The notes below the pieces were generated by a model. The model was not told the DNA's origin. It made no database searches and saw nothing but the letters and a program-made list of their open reading frames with translations. From an uncultured Clostridia bacterium (GTDB taxonomy: Bacteria > Bacillota > Clostridia > Oscillospirales > Acutalibacteraceae): a stretch of 64,000 bases of DNA. The translations under genes and the position numbers were made by a program. The stretch lies in NCBI GenBank assembly GCA_944384985.1, contig CALWVM010000005.1, positions 62,001 to 126,000 of the forward strand, read 5' to 3'. This document shows, piece after piece, positions 38,365 through 45,674 of this stretch. Positions within the stretch are counted from its first letter, which is position 1; each line of letters begins with the position of its first letter.

Positions 38365-39510
38365 TTACACCTCCTTTCTATCCTGATACGGTGTATCTTC
38401 AATTCCTTCTTTTTGCAGGTGTCGCACCAACTTATCTAAAGGTGTTTTGAACAGTCTATGAAACCAAAAGAATTTACCAAAATACTTAACCGCCGTTGGA
38501 CTTATAGCATAATATATGCGAATAAATAGTCTTCCAAAGGTAGATTCTGCCAAAACACTGTCTCGATATCTGCGCAGTGTCCAGACCTGCGGGCAATCGT
38601 AAGAACCGTAAACACAGGTCGCAACGTAGCATCCACCGGATTTTTTAGCTGTTGACACGGGCTGCGTTGTTTTTGGTATGTTTTCGATTGCCTTTTGAAT
38701 CTCTGCATCGCTGACCAAACAACCCATATCTCGTGCTTTTTGCAAATACTGCTGTGCCTTTTGCGGATCCTTGTATTCCGTCTGACTTGTGTATATCACG
38801 CTAAGCATAATACAAGCTTTGCCGATAAACTCTTTATCTCTATTTGTGATTCCATCAGTATTTGGATCGACATTAGCAATAACATTCAGGTACTCTTTCG
38901 CACCTTTTATATTTTGCGAAACACTTAATCCATATAAAAAACAGCACCCTGAATAGTATGCTGAAATATATGTAAGTCTGATCCTATTCGCATCGCCAAA
39001 ATATTCTCCAGCTTTTTTATAATCTCTTTGTTCAAAATAAATCTCACCAATTTCACCCAATGCAACGGCCATTGGCGTTTCCTGTAAACTGGTATCACAG
39101 TTTTCGCCGTAATTGCGCTTCATATTAGCAATTACATCTTTGGAAATCGCGCAAATCAAATCAGCAGTCTGTTTTGCCTCTTGCGTTCTGCTAAGCTTTT
39201 TTAAAGCCAACAGCTTATTTATTCCGATTTGTGGTATTATGAATCCTATAGCTGCGGTATCCTCTTTAATTTTCTCAAACCAGTTGTCAACGTAAGCGAT
39301 GGCCTTTTCATAATCTCCGTTCTCATAATACAGACGTGGCAATTCTATTTTATAACCGAAATAATCAAATTCATTTGCAAGTTTTTCACAAGCAGATATG
39401 GCCGTCGGATAATCTTTGTTCGCTTTGGCGGTATTAACAATCTCACTTAAACGTGCAATTTCTGAATCATTATCGTTTGTAAGATTTGCTTGATTATTTT
39501 CCATTTTCAT
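38365..39510 (-). CDS. TPR-repeat protein with a CFI-box-type C-terminal domain
   Basis: A 381-residue protein. Residues about 15-280 are helical tetratricopeptide-like repeats (for example YPTAISACEKLANEF and EIYFEQRDYKKAGEYF). After a Lys/Thr-rich linker the C-terminus, from GGCYVATCVYGSYDCPQVWT on, matches the CFI-box-CTERM domain, a membrane-associating module (residues about 297-381 with two hydrophobic segments and basic ends). The gene is markedly more AT-rich than its surroundings. A consensus promoter with three repeated operators drives it. Role unknown; a stress, defence or signalling function is inference. Confidence 0.75.
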   Translation of the reverse strand: MKMENNQANLTNDNDSEIARLSEIVNTAKANKDYPTAISACEKLANEFDYFGYKIELPRLYYENGDYEKAIAYVDNWFEKIKEDTAAIGFIIPQIGINKLLALKKLSRTQEAKQTADLICAISKDVIANMKRNYGENCDTSLQETPMAVALGEIGEIYFEQRDYKKAGEYFGDANRIRLTYISAYYSGCCFLYGLSVSQNIKGAKEYLNVIANVDPNTDGITNRDKEFIGKACIMLSVIYTSQTEYKDPQKAQQYLQKARDMGCLVSDAEIQKAIENIPKTTQPVSTAKKSGGCYVATCVYGSYDCPQVWTLRRYRDSVLAESTFGRLFIRIYYAISPTAVKYFGKFFWFHRLFKTPLDKLVRHLQKEGIEDTPYQDRKEV

Positions 39511-39532
39511 TTTCTTCTCCTTTACACAACTA

Positions 39533-39597
39533 TTAGATGTACGATAGTTTGATTATACATATTTTAGATGTATTTGTCAATACACTTTTTAGATGTA
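39533..39597. promoter_or_regulatory. Three direct operator repeats (TTAGATGTA) for the XRE regulator
   Basis: TTAGATGTA occurs at 39533-39541, 39564-39572 and 39589-39597: after the start point, inside the promoter spacer, and upstream of the -35 box of the TPR gene. In addition TGTACGATA is repeated at 39538-39546 and 39599-39607. The layout fits repression by the divergent XRE protein. Confidence 0.7.
39552..39580 (-). promoter_or_regulatory. Consensus promoter of the TPR/CFI-box gene
   Basis: Minus strand TTGACA (39575-39580), 17-bp spacer, TATAAT (39552-39557): perfect consensus, as expected for a tightly repressed gene. Confidence 0.88.
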
Positions 39598-39623
39598 TTG
39601 TACGATATGCACGGTGATAAAAT

Positions 39624-39863
39624 ATGTATTATAAACGAATTCGGGAGTTACGAGAGGATAACGATGAATTGCAAAAAGATATTGCCAAGCTGCTGAATAC
39701 GACACAACAGCATTACAGCAAAATCGAAAACGGCGGTACGGAGATCACCGCCGACCGAATTATTAAGCTGGCAAAGCATTATAAGGTCAGTGCAGACTAC
39801 ATCTTAGGACTTTCCGACGAAAAAAGGCCTGCAAACAGCAAGCAGCGCTATCCCCGTGGATAG
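39624..39863 (+). CDS. XRE-family transcriptional regulator, 79 residues
   Basis: A minimal helix-turn-helix repressor (YKRIRELREDNDELQKDIAK at the start, then LNTTQQHYSKIENGGTEITA as the HTH) with no sensor domain. It is divergent from the TPR/CFI-box gene and probably binds the three TTAGATGTA repeats between them. GGTGAT lies 7 bases before ATG. The stop codon is inside the first terminator stem. It ends in DYILGLSDEKR, typical of short phage-type regulators. Confidence 0.9.
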   Translation: MYYKRIRELREDNDELQKDIAKLLNTTQQHYSKIENGGTEITADRIIKLAKHYKVSADYILGLSDEKRPANSKQRYPRG

Positions 39864-39876
39864 CGCTGCCATTTTA
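39842..39876 (+). terminator. Terminator of the XRE gene
   Basis: Perfect 12-bp stem GCAGCGCTATCC / GGATAGCGCTGC, 4-base loop, then CATTTTAT. It overlaps the last codons of the gene. Confidence 0.85.
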
Positions 39877-39884
39877 TACAAGCA

Positions 39885-39925
39885 AAGGAACGGCTCCGTA
39901 ATCCGCAAAGCCGTTCCTTGATTTC
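39885..39925. terminator. Second stem-loop downstream of the XRE gene
   Basis: Stem AAGGAACGGCT / AGCCGTTCCTT followed by GATTTC. Probably a back-up terminator between the XRE gene and the tRNA cluster. Confidence 0.65.
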
Positions 39926-40003
39926 AAATATGTATTTTGGTCTTTTAGAAAATTATACACTGCGCGCAGCATCAAACAAATATTTTTGTAGGTCCGAACC
40001 TGT

Positions 40004-40045
40004 ATAAAGAAATACACAGAAGCAGGAAAAACCCGCTTCTGTGTA
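40004..40045 (-). terminator. Terminator after tRNA-Gln
   Basis: 11-bp stem TACACAGAAGC / GCTTCTGTGTA, followed on the minus strand by TTTCTTTAT. Confidence 0.75.
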
Positions 40046-40050
40046 CTTCC

Positions 40051-40125
40051 TGGCTGGGGTGGCAGGATTCGAACCTACGAATGCAGCAGTCAAAGTGCTG
40101 TGTCTTACCACTTGACGACACCCCA
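40051..40125 (-). tRNA. tRNA-Gln (anticodon UUG)
   Basis: Cloverleaf with acceptor TGGGGTG / CACCCCA, anticodon loop around CTTTGAC, T-arm GGTTCGAATCC and encoded CCA (40051-40053). Confidence 0.93.
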
Positions 40126-40135
40126 ATATGCATTT

Positions 40136-40177
40136 GAAAAAACTCCGCCCTTGCCTTACGGGCTTGCGGCGGAGTTT
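40136..40177 (-). terminator. Stem-loop between tRNA-His and tRNA-Gln
   Basis: Stem AACTCCGCC / GGCGGAGTT with an inner stem and TTTTTTC after it on the minus strand. It would end the tRNA-His transcript ahead of tRNA-Gln, or allow partial read-through. Confidence 0.75.
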
Positions 40178-40183
40178 AAAAAG

Positions 40184-40261
40184 TGGGGTGGGTAGTCGGA
40201 TTCGAACCGACGGTCTCCAGTGCCACAAACTGGCGCTTTAACCAACTAAGCTATACCCACC
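40184..40261 (-). tRNA. tRNA-His (anticodon GUG)
   Basis: Cloverleaf with the extra G-1 opposite C73, acceptor GTGGGTA / TACCCAC, anticodon loop TTTGTGG, T-arm GGTTCGAATCC and encoded CCA. Confidence 0.94.
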
Positions 40262-40307
40262 ATATAGAACTTTGCGCTGAAAAAAGTTATCTTGTTGCTC
40301 ATCTCTC

Positions 40308-40334
40308 GCGCAAAAGTAGCGCGCTGAGAGGGAC
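40308..40334 (-). repeat. Partial duplicate of the tRNA-Arg 3' end and its downstream flank
   Basis: 27 bp match 40503-40529 (the end of tRNA-Arg plus 9 flanking bases) with one mismatch, in the encoded CCA. The rest of 40262-40511 shows no gene; it holds a small hairpin (AGAACCTTTC / GAAAGGTTCT) at 40396-40418. Confidence 0.7.
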
Positions 40335-40511
40335 ACCGCTTTGCTTCGCAAATCGGGCATCCTTGCGCTTGCGCGCTGCGGACTTCGCGTCGGAGAACCT
40401 TTCACTGAAAGGTTCTCTGTTCGCCGCTCACCCCCTCGGGGCTCGAGTCCCTTATAGGAGGTAATTGCCGCAATTCACATTTGCTCTTTGCTCAGTTCCC
40501 ATGCGCAAAAG

Positions 40512-40588
40512 TGGCGCGCTGAGAGGGACTCGAACCCCCGACCCTCTGCTTAGAAGGCAGATGCTCTATCCAACTGAGCTATCAGCGC
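40512..40588 (-). tRNA. tRNA-Arg (anticodon UCU)
   Basis: Cloverleaf with acceptor GCGCTGA / TCAGCGC, anticodon stem-loop CTGCCTTCTAAGCAG, T-arm GGGTTCGAGTCCC and encoded CCA. First gene of the tRNA cluster, behind a consensus promoter. Confidence 0.95.
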
Positions 40589-40606
40589 AAATTCAAATGC
40601 TTGAAT

Positions 40607-40635
40607 ATTATATATGGCGCGTCACGGTTTGTCAA
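40607..40635 (-). promoter_or_regulatory. Consensus promoter of the tRNA cluster
   Basis: Minus strand TTGACA (40630-40635), 17-bp spacer, TATAAT (40607-40612), about 18 bp before tRNA-Arg. Confidence 0.9.
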
Positions 40636-40790
40636 GAGAAATCCGAAGATTTTTGCAGGATTTTGCTACGAGTCAATGCAAGTCGGGGGATGATTCTGTG
40701 TCTAAACAGAAATGGAACCATCGCCGGCAGGCACGAAAGCCTGCCGCTACGCGTTCAAGGCACAGAACTGCCTACTATACAATTTCTTTC

Positions 40791-42152
40791 CTATTTCTCC
40801 ATCTTTACAGCTTCCAGCACCGGCTTTGCCGCTTCGCCGTCGAAGCGGATCAATTCGACATTCTCGCAATGCACGGCGTCCAGCGCATGGGCGTAATCGT
40901 CGCAGACGTTCTCAAAGCGCACTTTGACCTTATCGAGCGTCACGTCCTTCGCGTACCGCAGGAAAAATCCGGAATTTTTATATCTTTCTACGCCGTGATC
41001 CTTGCAGGGGCGCAAATCGTACAGCCCGCAGTCCCATTTGGAGGTCTTGGAAAGCGTCACGCGGACATTCTCAAAGGTCACATCCTCGATCGCATTCTCG
41101 GCGTTACCATGGATGAGCACGCCGTTTTCACCCTTGCAGGTAATATTATAAAATCGCACGTTTTTAATTTTGCCGGAGTGCGTATTTTCGTCGCGATCGA
41201 AGGTGGTCAGCACGATTGGCTCGGCTGTCCCCCACCAATCCGGGCAGAAGCGGCGCGTTTCGATCATAATATTCGAATACTGCACGTTTTCCACGTTTCC
41301 GCCGTCGCGGATCTGAATGGACAGCCCACGGTTGGAGCGGCTGATGATGCAGTTATCCACAAGGACGTTACGGAAATCGCCCACGCCCTCCGTGCCGATC
41401 TTGATCGCCGCGGAGGTGGAAATGAGCGTACAGCCGCTGATGAGGATATTTTCGCAAGGTCCGTATTCCGCGTTGCCCTTGGAGGTTTTCAGGCAGATAC
41501 AGTCATCTGCACACTCGATGTGGCAACCCAAAATGCGCACGTTCGTGCAGTGGTCGGGGTCGATACCATCGGAATTCGCAACATCCAAGTCATTGAGAAT
41601 GCGGATCTGCGAAATCAATACGTCGTCGCACCCTGCCGGATGCAGCGTCCAAAACGGAGCGTCGGTAATAGTGACATCGCGGAACGAAATGTGGTTGCTC
41701 TTTTCAATATAAATGACCGTCGGGCGCGGATAAAAATTGCCCGTGACATAATACTGATCCTTGCGCTCGACAAACGCGTGGCCGTTTGCGTCAATAATCC
41801 CCTCGCCCGTTATGGAACAACCGTCCGCTTCGTAACCATACAGGAACGCAAACGACGGCTTGCCTGTAACAGGGTTGCCGATCAGTGCGGTTTTCGGGTC
41901 GTTGATGGTCTCACACGGGCGGATGTATCCGTTGATATCGGCTGTTGCTTTCAGTCGCGCGCCCTTTTGCAGGTGTAGTTCGACATTGGCGCGAAGCCGC
42001 AGGGAATCGCTGTAATAGGTTTTGCCGCTTGTGAGCACGACCGTACCGCCGCCGTTTTGGTGCGCCGCGTCAAGGGCGCTTTGGATCGCCGCCGCGTCGT
42101 TATGTATACCGTCGCCGACCGCGCCGAAATCCTCCGGGTAGAAATAAAGCAT
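40791..42152 (-). CDS. Glycoside hydrolase family 28 (polygalacturonase-like beta-helix enzyme)
   Basis: A 453-residue right-handed beta-helix protein. The N-terminus has the pectate-lyase-superfamily start EDFGAVGDGIHNDAAAIQSA; GH28 catalytic motifs follow: NSDGID (Asp about 195), CADDCICLKT (Asp pair about 216), and RGLSIQIRDGG in place of RIK. The GHG motif reads GTEGVGD, so the usual His is missing, as in some GH28 subgroups acting on other uronate-containing glycans. No signal peptide: it acts in the cytosol on imported oligomers. ATG is 8 bases after AAAGGGGA. It follows the 129-aa gene by 32 bp and shares its promoter. Confidence 0.85.
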   Translation of the reverse strand: MLYFYPEDFGAVGDGIHNDAAAIQSALDAAHQNGGGTVVLTSGKTYYSDSLRLRANVELHLQKGARLKATADINGYIRPCETINDPKTALIGNPVTGKPSFAFLYGYEADGCSITGEGIIDANGHAFVERKDQYYVTGNFYPRPTVIYIEKSNHISFRDVTITDAPFWTLHPAGCDDVLISQIRILNDLDVANSDGIDPDHCTNVRILGCHIECADDCICLKTSKGNAEYGPCENILISGCTLISTSAAIKIGTEGVGDFRNVLVDNCIISRSNRGLSIQIRDGGNVENVQYSNIMIETRRFCPDWWGTAEPIVLTTFDRDENTHSGKIKNVRFYNITCKGENGVLIHGNAENAIEDVTFENVRVTLSKTSKWDCGLYDLRPCKDHGVERYKNSGFFLRYAKDVTLDKVKVRFENVCDDYAHALDAVHCENVELIRFDGEAAKPVLEAVKMEK

Positions 42153-42184
42153 ACTGTATTCCCCTTTCATGTCCGCTATAGATA

Positions 42185-42574
42185 TTACAGATCTACAACT
42201 ACGCCTTCGTCGCCTGTGGTGCGCGCAAGCGCATCTTCAAAGATATCTTCGCCGATCTCCATCGCAAAAAATTCCCGCTGCTGCTCGCTCATCCGATTCG
42301 GATACAGCAAAATTTCTTCACCGATTTCCGCAATCAGCACACCGTCGCGTTTTTCCTGCCGGACAATGGGCGCGAGTGCGTTGTTGATAGCAAAATGAAA
42401 ATCATCATCGTAAAGAATTGCTTCCGGAAAGCCAAGGCGCGCTTCTTCCAAAAAGCCTTCTCCGTCCAGCGTCGCCATGATTGGGTCCGGCACATAATTC
42501 GTACAGACGCCGTCTTCATATACGATCGCAACCAAATCCCGGTTTTCATTTTCGTAAAGTTCTGTGGTAATCAT
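42185..42574 (-). CDS. Hypothetical protein, 129 residues
   Basis: An acidic 129-residue protein starting MITTELYENENRDLVAIVYE and ending in GEDIFEDALARTTGDEGVVV. No family is recognised and no membrane segment or signal peptide is seen. It lies behind a near-consensus promoter and ahead of the GH28 gene, so both are probably co-transcribed. An AAAGGACAGG sequence lies 11-12 bases before the ATG, rather far. The frame continues upstream without support. Confidence 0.65.
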   Translation of the reverse strand: MITTELYENENRDLVAIVYEDGVCTNYVPDPIMATLDGEGFLEEARLGFPEAILYDDDFHFAINNALAPIVRQEKRDGVLIAEIGEEILLYPNRMSEQQREFFAMEIGEDIFEDALARTTGDEGVVVDL

Positions 42575-42610
42575 AGCCGACTGCCTGTCCTTTTCTGTTT
42601 TGCTATGCTG

Positions 42611-42639
42611 ATTATAGCAAAACCGCGCGCTGATGGCAA
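42611..42639 (-). promoter_or_regulatory. Promoter of the 129-aa gene and GH28
   Basis: Minus strand TTGCCA (42634-42639), 17-bp spacer, TATAAT (42611-42616). Confidence 0.8.
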
Positions 42640-42669
42640 CTGAAAATCTGCGTTTTGCGTGGAATTTCA

Positions 42670-42709
42670 TGGGGCGGGCGGCAGGGGCTATTGTATTGCC
42701 CGCCTGCCC
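42670..42709. other. Large GC-rich inverted repeat past the distal end of the CRISPR array
   Basis: GGGGC-GGGCGGC pairs with GCCCGCC-GCCCC around a 15-base loop. No T tract follows on the minus strand; it may stabilise or end the pre-crRNA transcript. The rest of 42640-42844 shows no gene. Confidence 0.4.
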
Positions 42710-42844
42710 CATATGCATGGCCGCCATTTTGACAGCACCAACCAAAACCAGGATGTCTTTTCTATCCGCGCGCCCTTGCGGCCTGTGCAGCTTTGCAAAG
42801 ACGCGGCATCCGTTGACCTAAATCCATTCCGAAAAGGAAATCTT

Positions 42845-43481
42845 GTTTCTATCCACGCTCCCCATGTGGGGAACGACCAAGGATGAGGCCAAGGTCTACC
42901 GGGCCATCGTGATTTCTATCCACGCTCCCTGCGTGGGGAGCGACCCAGGTGCGGGGAAAACAACAGGCTATGTCTATCCATTTCTATCCACGCTCCCTGC
43001 GTGGGGAGCGACCCGGGTGCGGGGAAAACAACAGGCTATGTCTATCCATTTCTATCCACGCTCCCTGCGTGGGGAGCGACGATTTAGCAATTTCAAGATA
43101 ATTGTCACTAAACTATTTCTATCCACGCTCCCTGCGTGGGGAGCGACTAAACGGCGTGTCTCTCACGATACGAAAACGACTATTTCTATCCACGCTCCCT
43201 GCGTGGGGAGCGACGAGACCGGCGGGCGGGGCGCAAGACACGCCCAAAGATTTCTATCCACGCTCCCTGCGTGGGGAGCGACACATTTGGTGCAACAAGC
43301 GGAACTTACACACTAATTTCTATCCACGCTCCCTGCGTGGGGAGCGACTTTAACATCGTATTCAATTTCGGGTTATTTTGTATTTCTATCCACGCTCCCT
43401 GCGTGGGGAGCGACTGTGTCTTGCTCATAATTCAAGCGCACAATTTTTATTTCTATCCACGCTCCCTGCGTGGGGAGCGAC
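42845..43481 (-). CRISPR. Type I-C CRISPR array: 10 repeats, 9 spacers
   Basis: The 33-bp repeat, read on the minus strand, is GTCGCTCCCC-ACGCAGGGAG-CGTGGATAGAAAT, the type I-C class. Repeats start at 42845, 42912, 42980, 43048, 43115, 43182, 43250, 43316, 43382 and 43449. Spacers are 33-35 bp. The repeat at 42845-42877 has five mismatches, marking the leader-distal end. The cas2 side (right) is the leader side, so transcription runs leftward. Spacers at 42945-42979 and 43013-43047 differ at one base. Confidence 0.97.
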
Positions 43482-43668
43482 AGCAAAATGTGCCAAGGCA
43501 AGGGCACAAAATTGCAAAATCACGGGCATGTTATACAAATCTTATACGGAAACTGTCCATGAGCTGGAAAAATAAACCTCTGTTGAGTTCCCGCTTGCGC
43601 ATCAAGCCTCGTCTTTTCGGTGCGAAAGGGCCGCCAAAAAGCTGTGCACTTCACGTTCGCACCGTACA
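43482..43668 (-). promoter_or_regulatory. CRISPR leader
   Basis: 187 bp between cas2 and the first repeat. It holds a candidate promoter on the minus strand (TGGACA 43554-43559, 18-bp spacer, TATAAC 43530-43535), an inverted repeat GTGCC-8-GGCAC at 43490-43507 next to the array, and a second one, CGGTGCGAA / TTCGCACCG, at 43618-43626 and 43656-43664. The inverted repeats may guide spacer integration. Confidence 0.7.
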
Positions 43669-43959
43669 TCACAACAATAAAACATCATCCTGTGCAAAGT
43701 GCGGGCTTTTGCCGATGTGCTCTACTTTGTTGTGATACGCGTTGCCAAGCCTGTAAAAACGAAGGCTGTCAGTCTGCTCGTCAATAAGAGCGACCAACCG
43801 CGTCTTGAAAACCACATATTGCGCGGCATCCAGCAAACATTCAAACACGGAATTCTGCACACGCTGTCCGTAATTTATGCACTGCTTTGCCACCTGCCGC
43901 AGCCGCTTGCGCCCGGCGGCAGTCTCTGTATTCACATCATAGGTCACGAGCACCAGCAT
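43669..43959 (-). CDS. cas2: CRISPR-associated endonuclease Cas2
   Basis: A 96-residue Cas2 with the metal-binding Asp in [16 protein letters not shown] and the type I-C family segment [15 protein letters not shown]. It bridges Cas1 dimers in the spacer-integration complex. It follows cas1 by 9 bp and is the last cas gene before the leader. Confidence 0.96.
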   Translation of the reverse strand: MLVLVTYDVNTETAAGRKRLRQVAKQCINYGQRVQNSVFECLLDAAQYVVFKTRLVALIDEQTDSLRFYRLGNAYHNKVEHIGKSPHFAQDDVLLL

Positions 43960-43968
43960 TTCAGTCCC

Positions 43969-45000
43969 TCACTTCCAGAAAAATGGCGGATAACGGTCCA
44001 AATCCCCGCGCAGCGTTCGCGCCAGCAGCAGCGCCTGCATATAGGGCACCAATCCCCACGGGATCTTTTCGTGCAAGAACGGATGCTGCAGCGTTTCCTG
44101 TTTGCGGCGCTGCCAGGCGCTGAGAAAAGCGCGCCTGCCCTCGTCATTGAGCAAAACGGCGCCGCTTCCCTGCTTTTGGAAGTGCTTGGCCGTCACAATT
44201 TTGCGATTTACGCACGAAAGCACAAAGCGGTCAGCATACGGACTGCGCAGCTCTTCCATCAAGTCAAGCGCAAGGCTGCTGCGCCCGGGACGCTGCCGAT
44301 GCAGAAACCCGATATACGGGTCAAGCCCAACGCCCTCCAGCGCAGCAGCACAATCCCGCGCCAAAAGCGTGTAGGCAAAGGACAGAAGCGCATTGATCGG
44401 GTCAAGCGGCGGGCGGCGGCTGCGTCCATGAAATGTGAATGTATCCCGCTGCTGCAAAACAAGGCTGTCCAATGCGTCAAAATACCGCTGCGCCGCCTCC
44501 CCCTCCAGCCCACGCAGTTCTTCCAATGTCGTACTCGCTTCAATGCGTGGGAGTGCATCCGCAAGCTGTGCGGAAATCGCCTTGAGCCGTTCCACGGGGA
44601 CCCGCTGCGGGTGGTCCCGCGTGGCGCGTTCGAGCACCCAACGGGCGTTATAAACTTTGCCGAGGATAAAACTGCGCGCCAGTCGGCAGCTTTCCGCTTC
44701 TGCCTCTGCCATGCGGCATTGTGTCATGCGCAGCAGGACATTGCCGCGCGTTTCGCCCACCGCGCGCGCCAAAAATTTGCCGCGTGGGGTGAAAAACGCC
44801 AAATCTATCCTATGTGCGGCACACGCGCCCATCAACGCAGGCGATGCGCCCGGATAAGAAAAGCAGAGGACGCCCTCGAGCGTGTGCAGCGGGAAACGGG
44901 CGGTTTCTGCCTCGCCGCGGTGCACCACAACGTTTTCGCCGTCCAGGGTAAGGTAGCTGTCCTCGGTCAGGACAAACAATGTGTTGAGCAGTTTTCTCAT
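43969..45000 (-). CDS. cas1: CRISPR-associated integrase Cas1
   Basis: A 343-residue type I-C Cas1, which inserts new spacers next to the leader. Family segments are GKVYNARWVLERA, NALLSFAYTLLARDC, GLDPYIGFLHRQRPGRSSLA and LMEELRSPYADRFVLSCVNR, containing the conserved active-site positions. ATG overlaps the cas4 stop by four bases (ATGA). Confidence 0.97.
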   Translation of the reverse strand: MRKLLNTLFVLTEDSYLTLDGENVVVHRGEAETARFPLHTLEGVLCFSYPGASPALMGACAAHRIDLAFFTPRGKFLARAVGETRGNVLLRMTQCRMAEAEAESCRLARSFILGKVYNARWVLERATRDHPQRVPVERLKAISAQLADALPRIEASTTLEELRGLEGEAAQRYFDALDSLVLQQRDTFTFHGRSRRPPLDPINALLSFAYTLLARDCAAALEGVGLDPYIGFLHRQRPGRSSLALDLMEELRSPYADRFVLSCVNRKIVTAKHFQKQGSGAVLLNDEGRRAFLSAWQRRKQETLQHPFLHEKIPWGLVPYMQALLLARTLRGDLDRYPPFFWK

Positions 45001-45674
45001 CTTTCCCCTCCCCGCTGTGCTTCTTCAAGATGTGTTCGGATGTAGCCCGCCGCATCGCCGCGTCGGCAAAGCGCCGGCATGCAGAGTTCTTTCAGGGAAC
45101 AGGCGTTGCAATGTTTTCCGGGCCGCACCTTCGGCGTGTGTCCGCGGGCATACAATTCGTTCATCTCGTCCGCTGTCGCCTGCGTTTTCTGCCGCAGTTC
45201 CTCAGTCAATTCTACGGTTTCACGCCGTCGTGTGCCTGCATAATACAACGCGCCGCACGGGATCGTGCAAACAAGCATTTCTTCCAGCGCCATCGCCTGT
45301 GCGCAAAGCTGCAAACGGTCGGCGTCATGTTCTTTCGGCGCACCGTGCTTATATTCCACCGGAAAAGGCTGCCAGGTTCCCGGCCACCCTTGGATCTCAA
45401 TGCCGTTTGGATCGGCGCTGAATTCCACTACGTCGCATGCACCGCTCAGGCGCAGCGTTTGGGAGGCTACGCGCATACCGCGCACAACGCGCAGATCGCC
45501 ACGGGATTCCGAATAGGTATCGTCATGGCAGCGCGCATGCTGAAGCTTCCCTTCCGCCGTGCGCAGGTTTTCCGCCCACTGCTGTTCAAGATGGATCAGC
45601 GCCCACTGCCGCCGGCAAAAGCAGAAATGCTGAATACCGGACAACGGGAGGAAGTCATCAGGATTCGTCGCCAT
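44997..45674 (-). CDS. cas4: CRISPR-associated exonuclease Cas4
   Basis: A 225-residue RecB-like Cas4 that trims prespacers and checks the PAM during adaptation. The Fe-S cysteines are in CFCRRQW at the N-terminus and KHCNACSLKELC at the C-terminus; the nuclease core has DVVEF and PVEYKHG. ATG lies inside the end of cas7 (17-bp overlap), with GTGGAAG in front. Confidence 0.93.
   Translation of the reverse strand: MATNPDDFLPLSGIQHFCFCRRQWALIHLEQQWAENLRTAEGKLQHARCHDDTYSESRGDLRVVRGMRVASQTLRLSGACDVVEFSADPNGIEIQGWPGTWQPFPVEYKHGAPKEHDADRLQLCAQAMALEEMLVCTIPCGALYYAGTRRRETVELTEELRQKTQATADEMNELYARGHTPKVRPGKHCNACSLKELCMPALCRRGDAAGYIRTHLEEAQRGGER

Noticed and set aside
38201-38386. 61-codon plus-strand frame with a hydrophobic start
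   Set aside because: Overlaps the minus-strand 51-aa gene that has a perfect ribosome site; the plus frame has none.
39842-40790. tRNA cluster with repeats considered as the edge of a prophage or integrative element
   Set aside because: No integrase, recombinase, transposase or phage structural gene occurs anywhere in the window.
40614-41978. 454-codon open frame on the plus strand
   Set aside because: Antisense to the GH28 gene.
42670-42709. GC-rich stem-loop considered as terminator of the CRISPR transcript
   Set aside because: No T tract on the minus strand; kept only as an inverted repeat.
42843-43735. Open frames with repeated YPRSLRGER and HAPCVGSD peptides
   Set aside because: They are translations of the CRISPR repeats, not genes.
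43699-45045. 448-codon open frame on the plus strand
   Set aside because: Antisense to cas1 and cas2; no family features.
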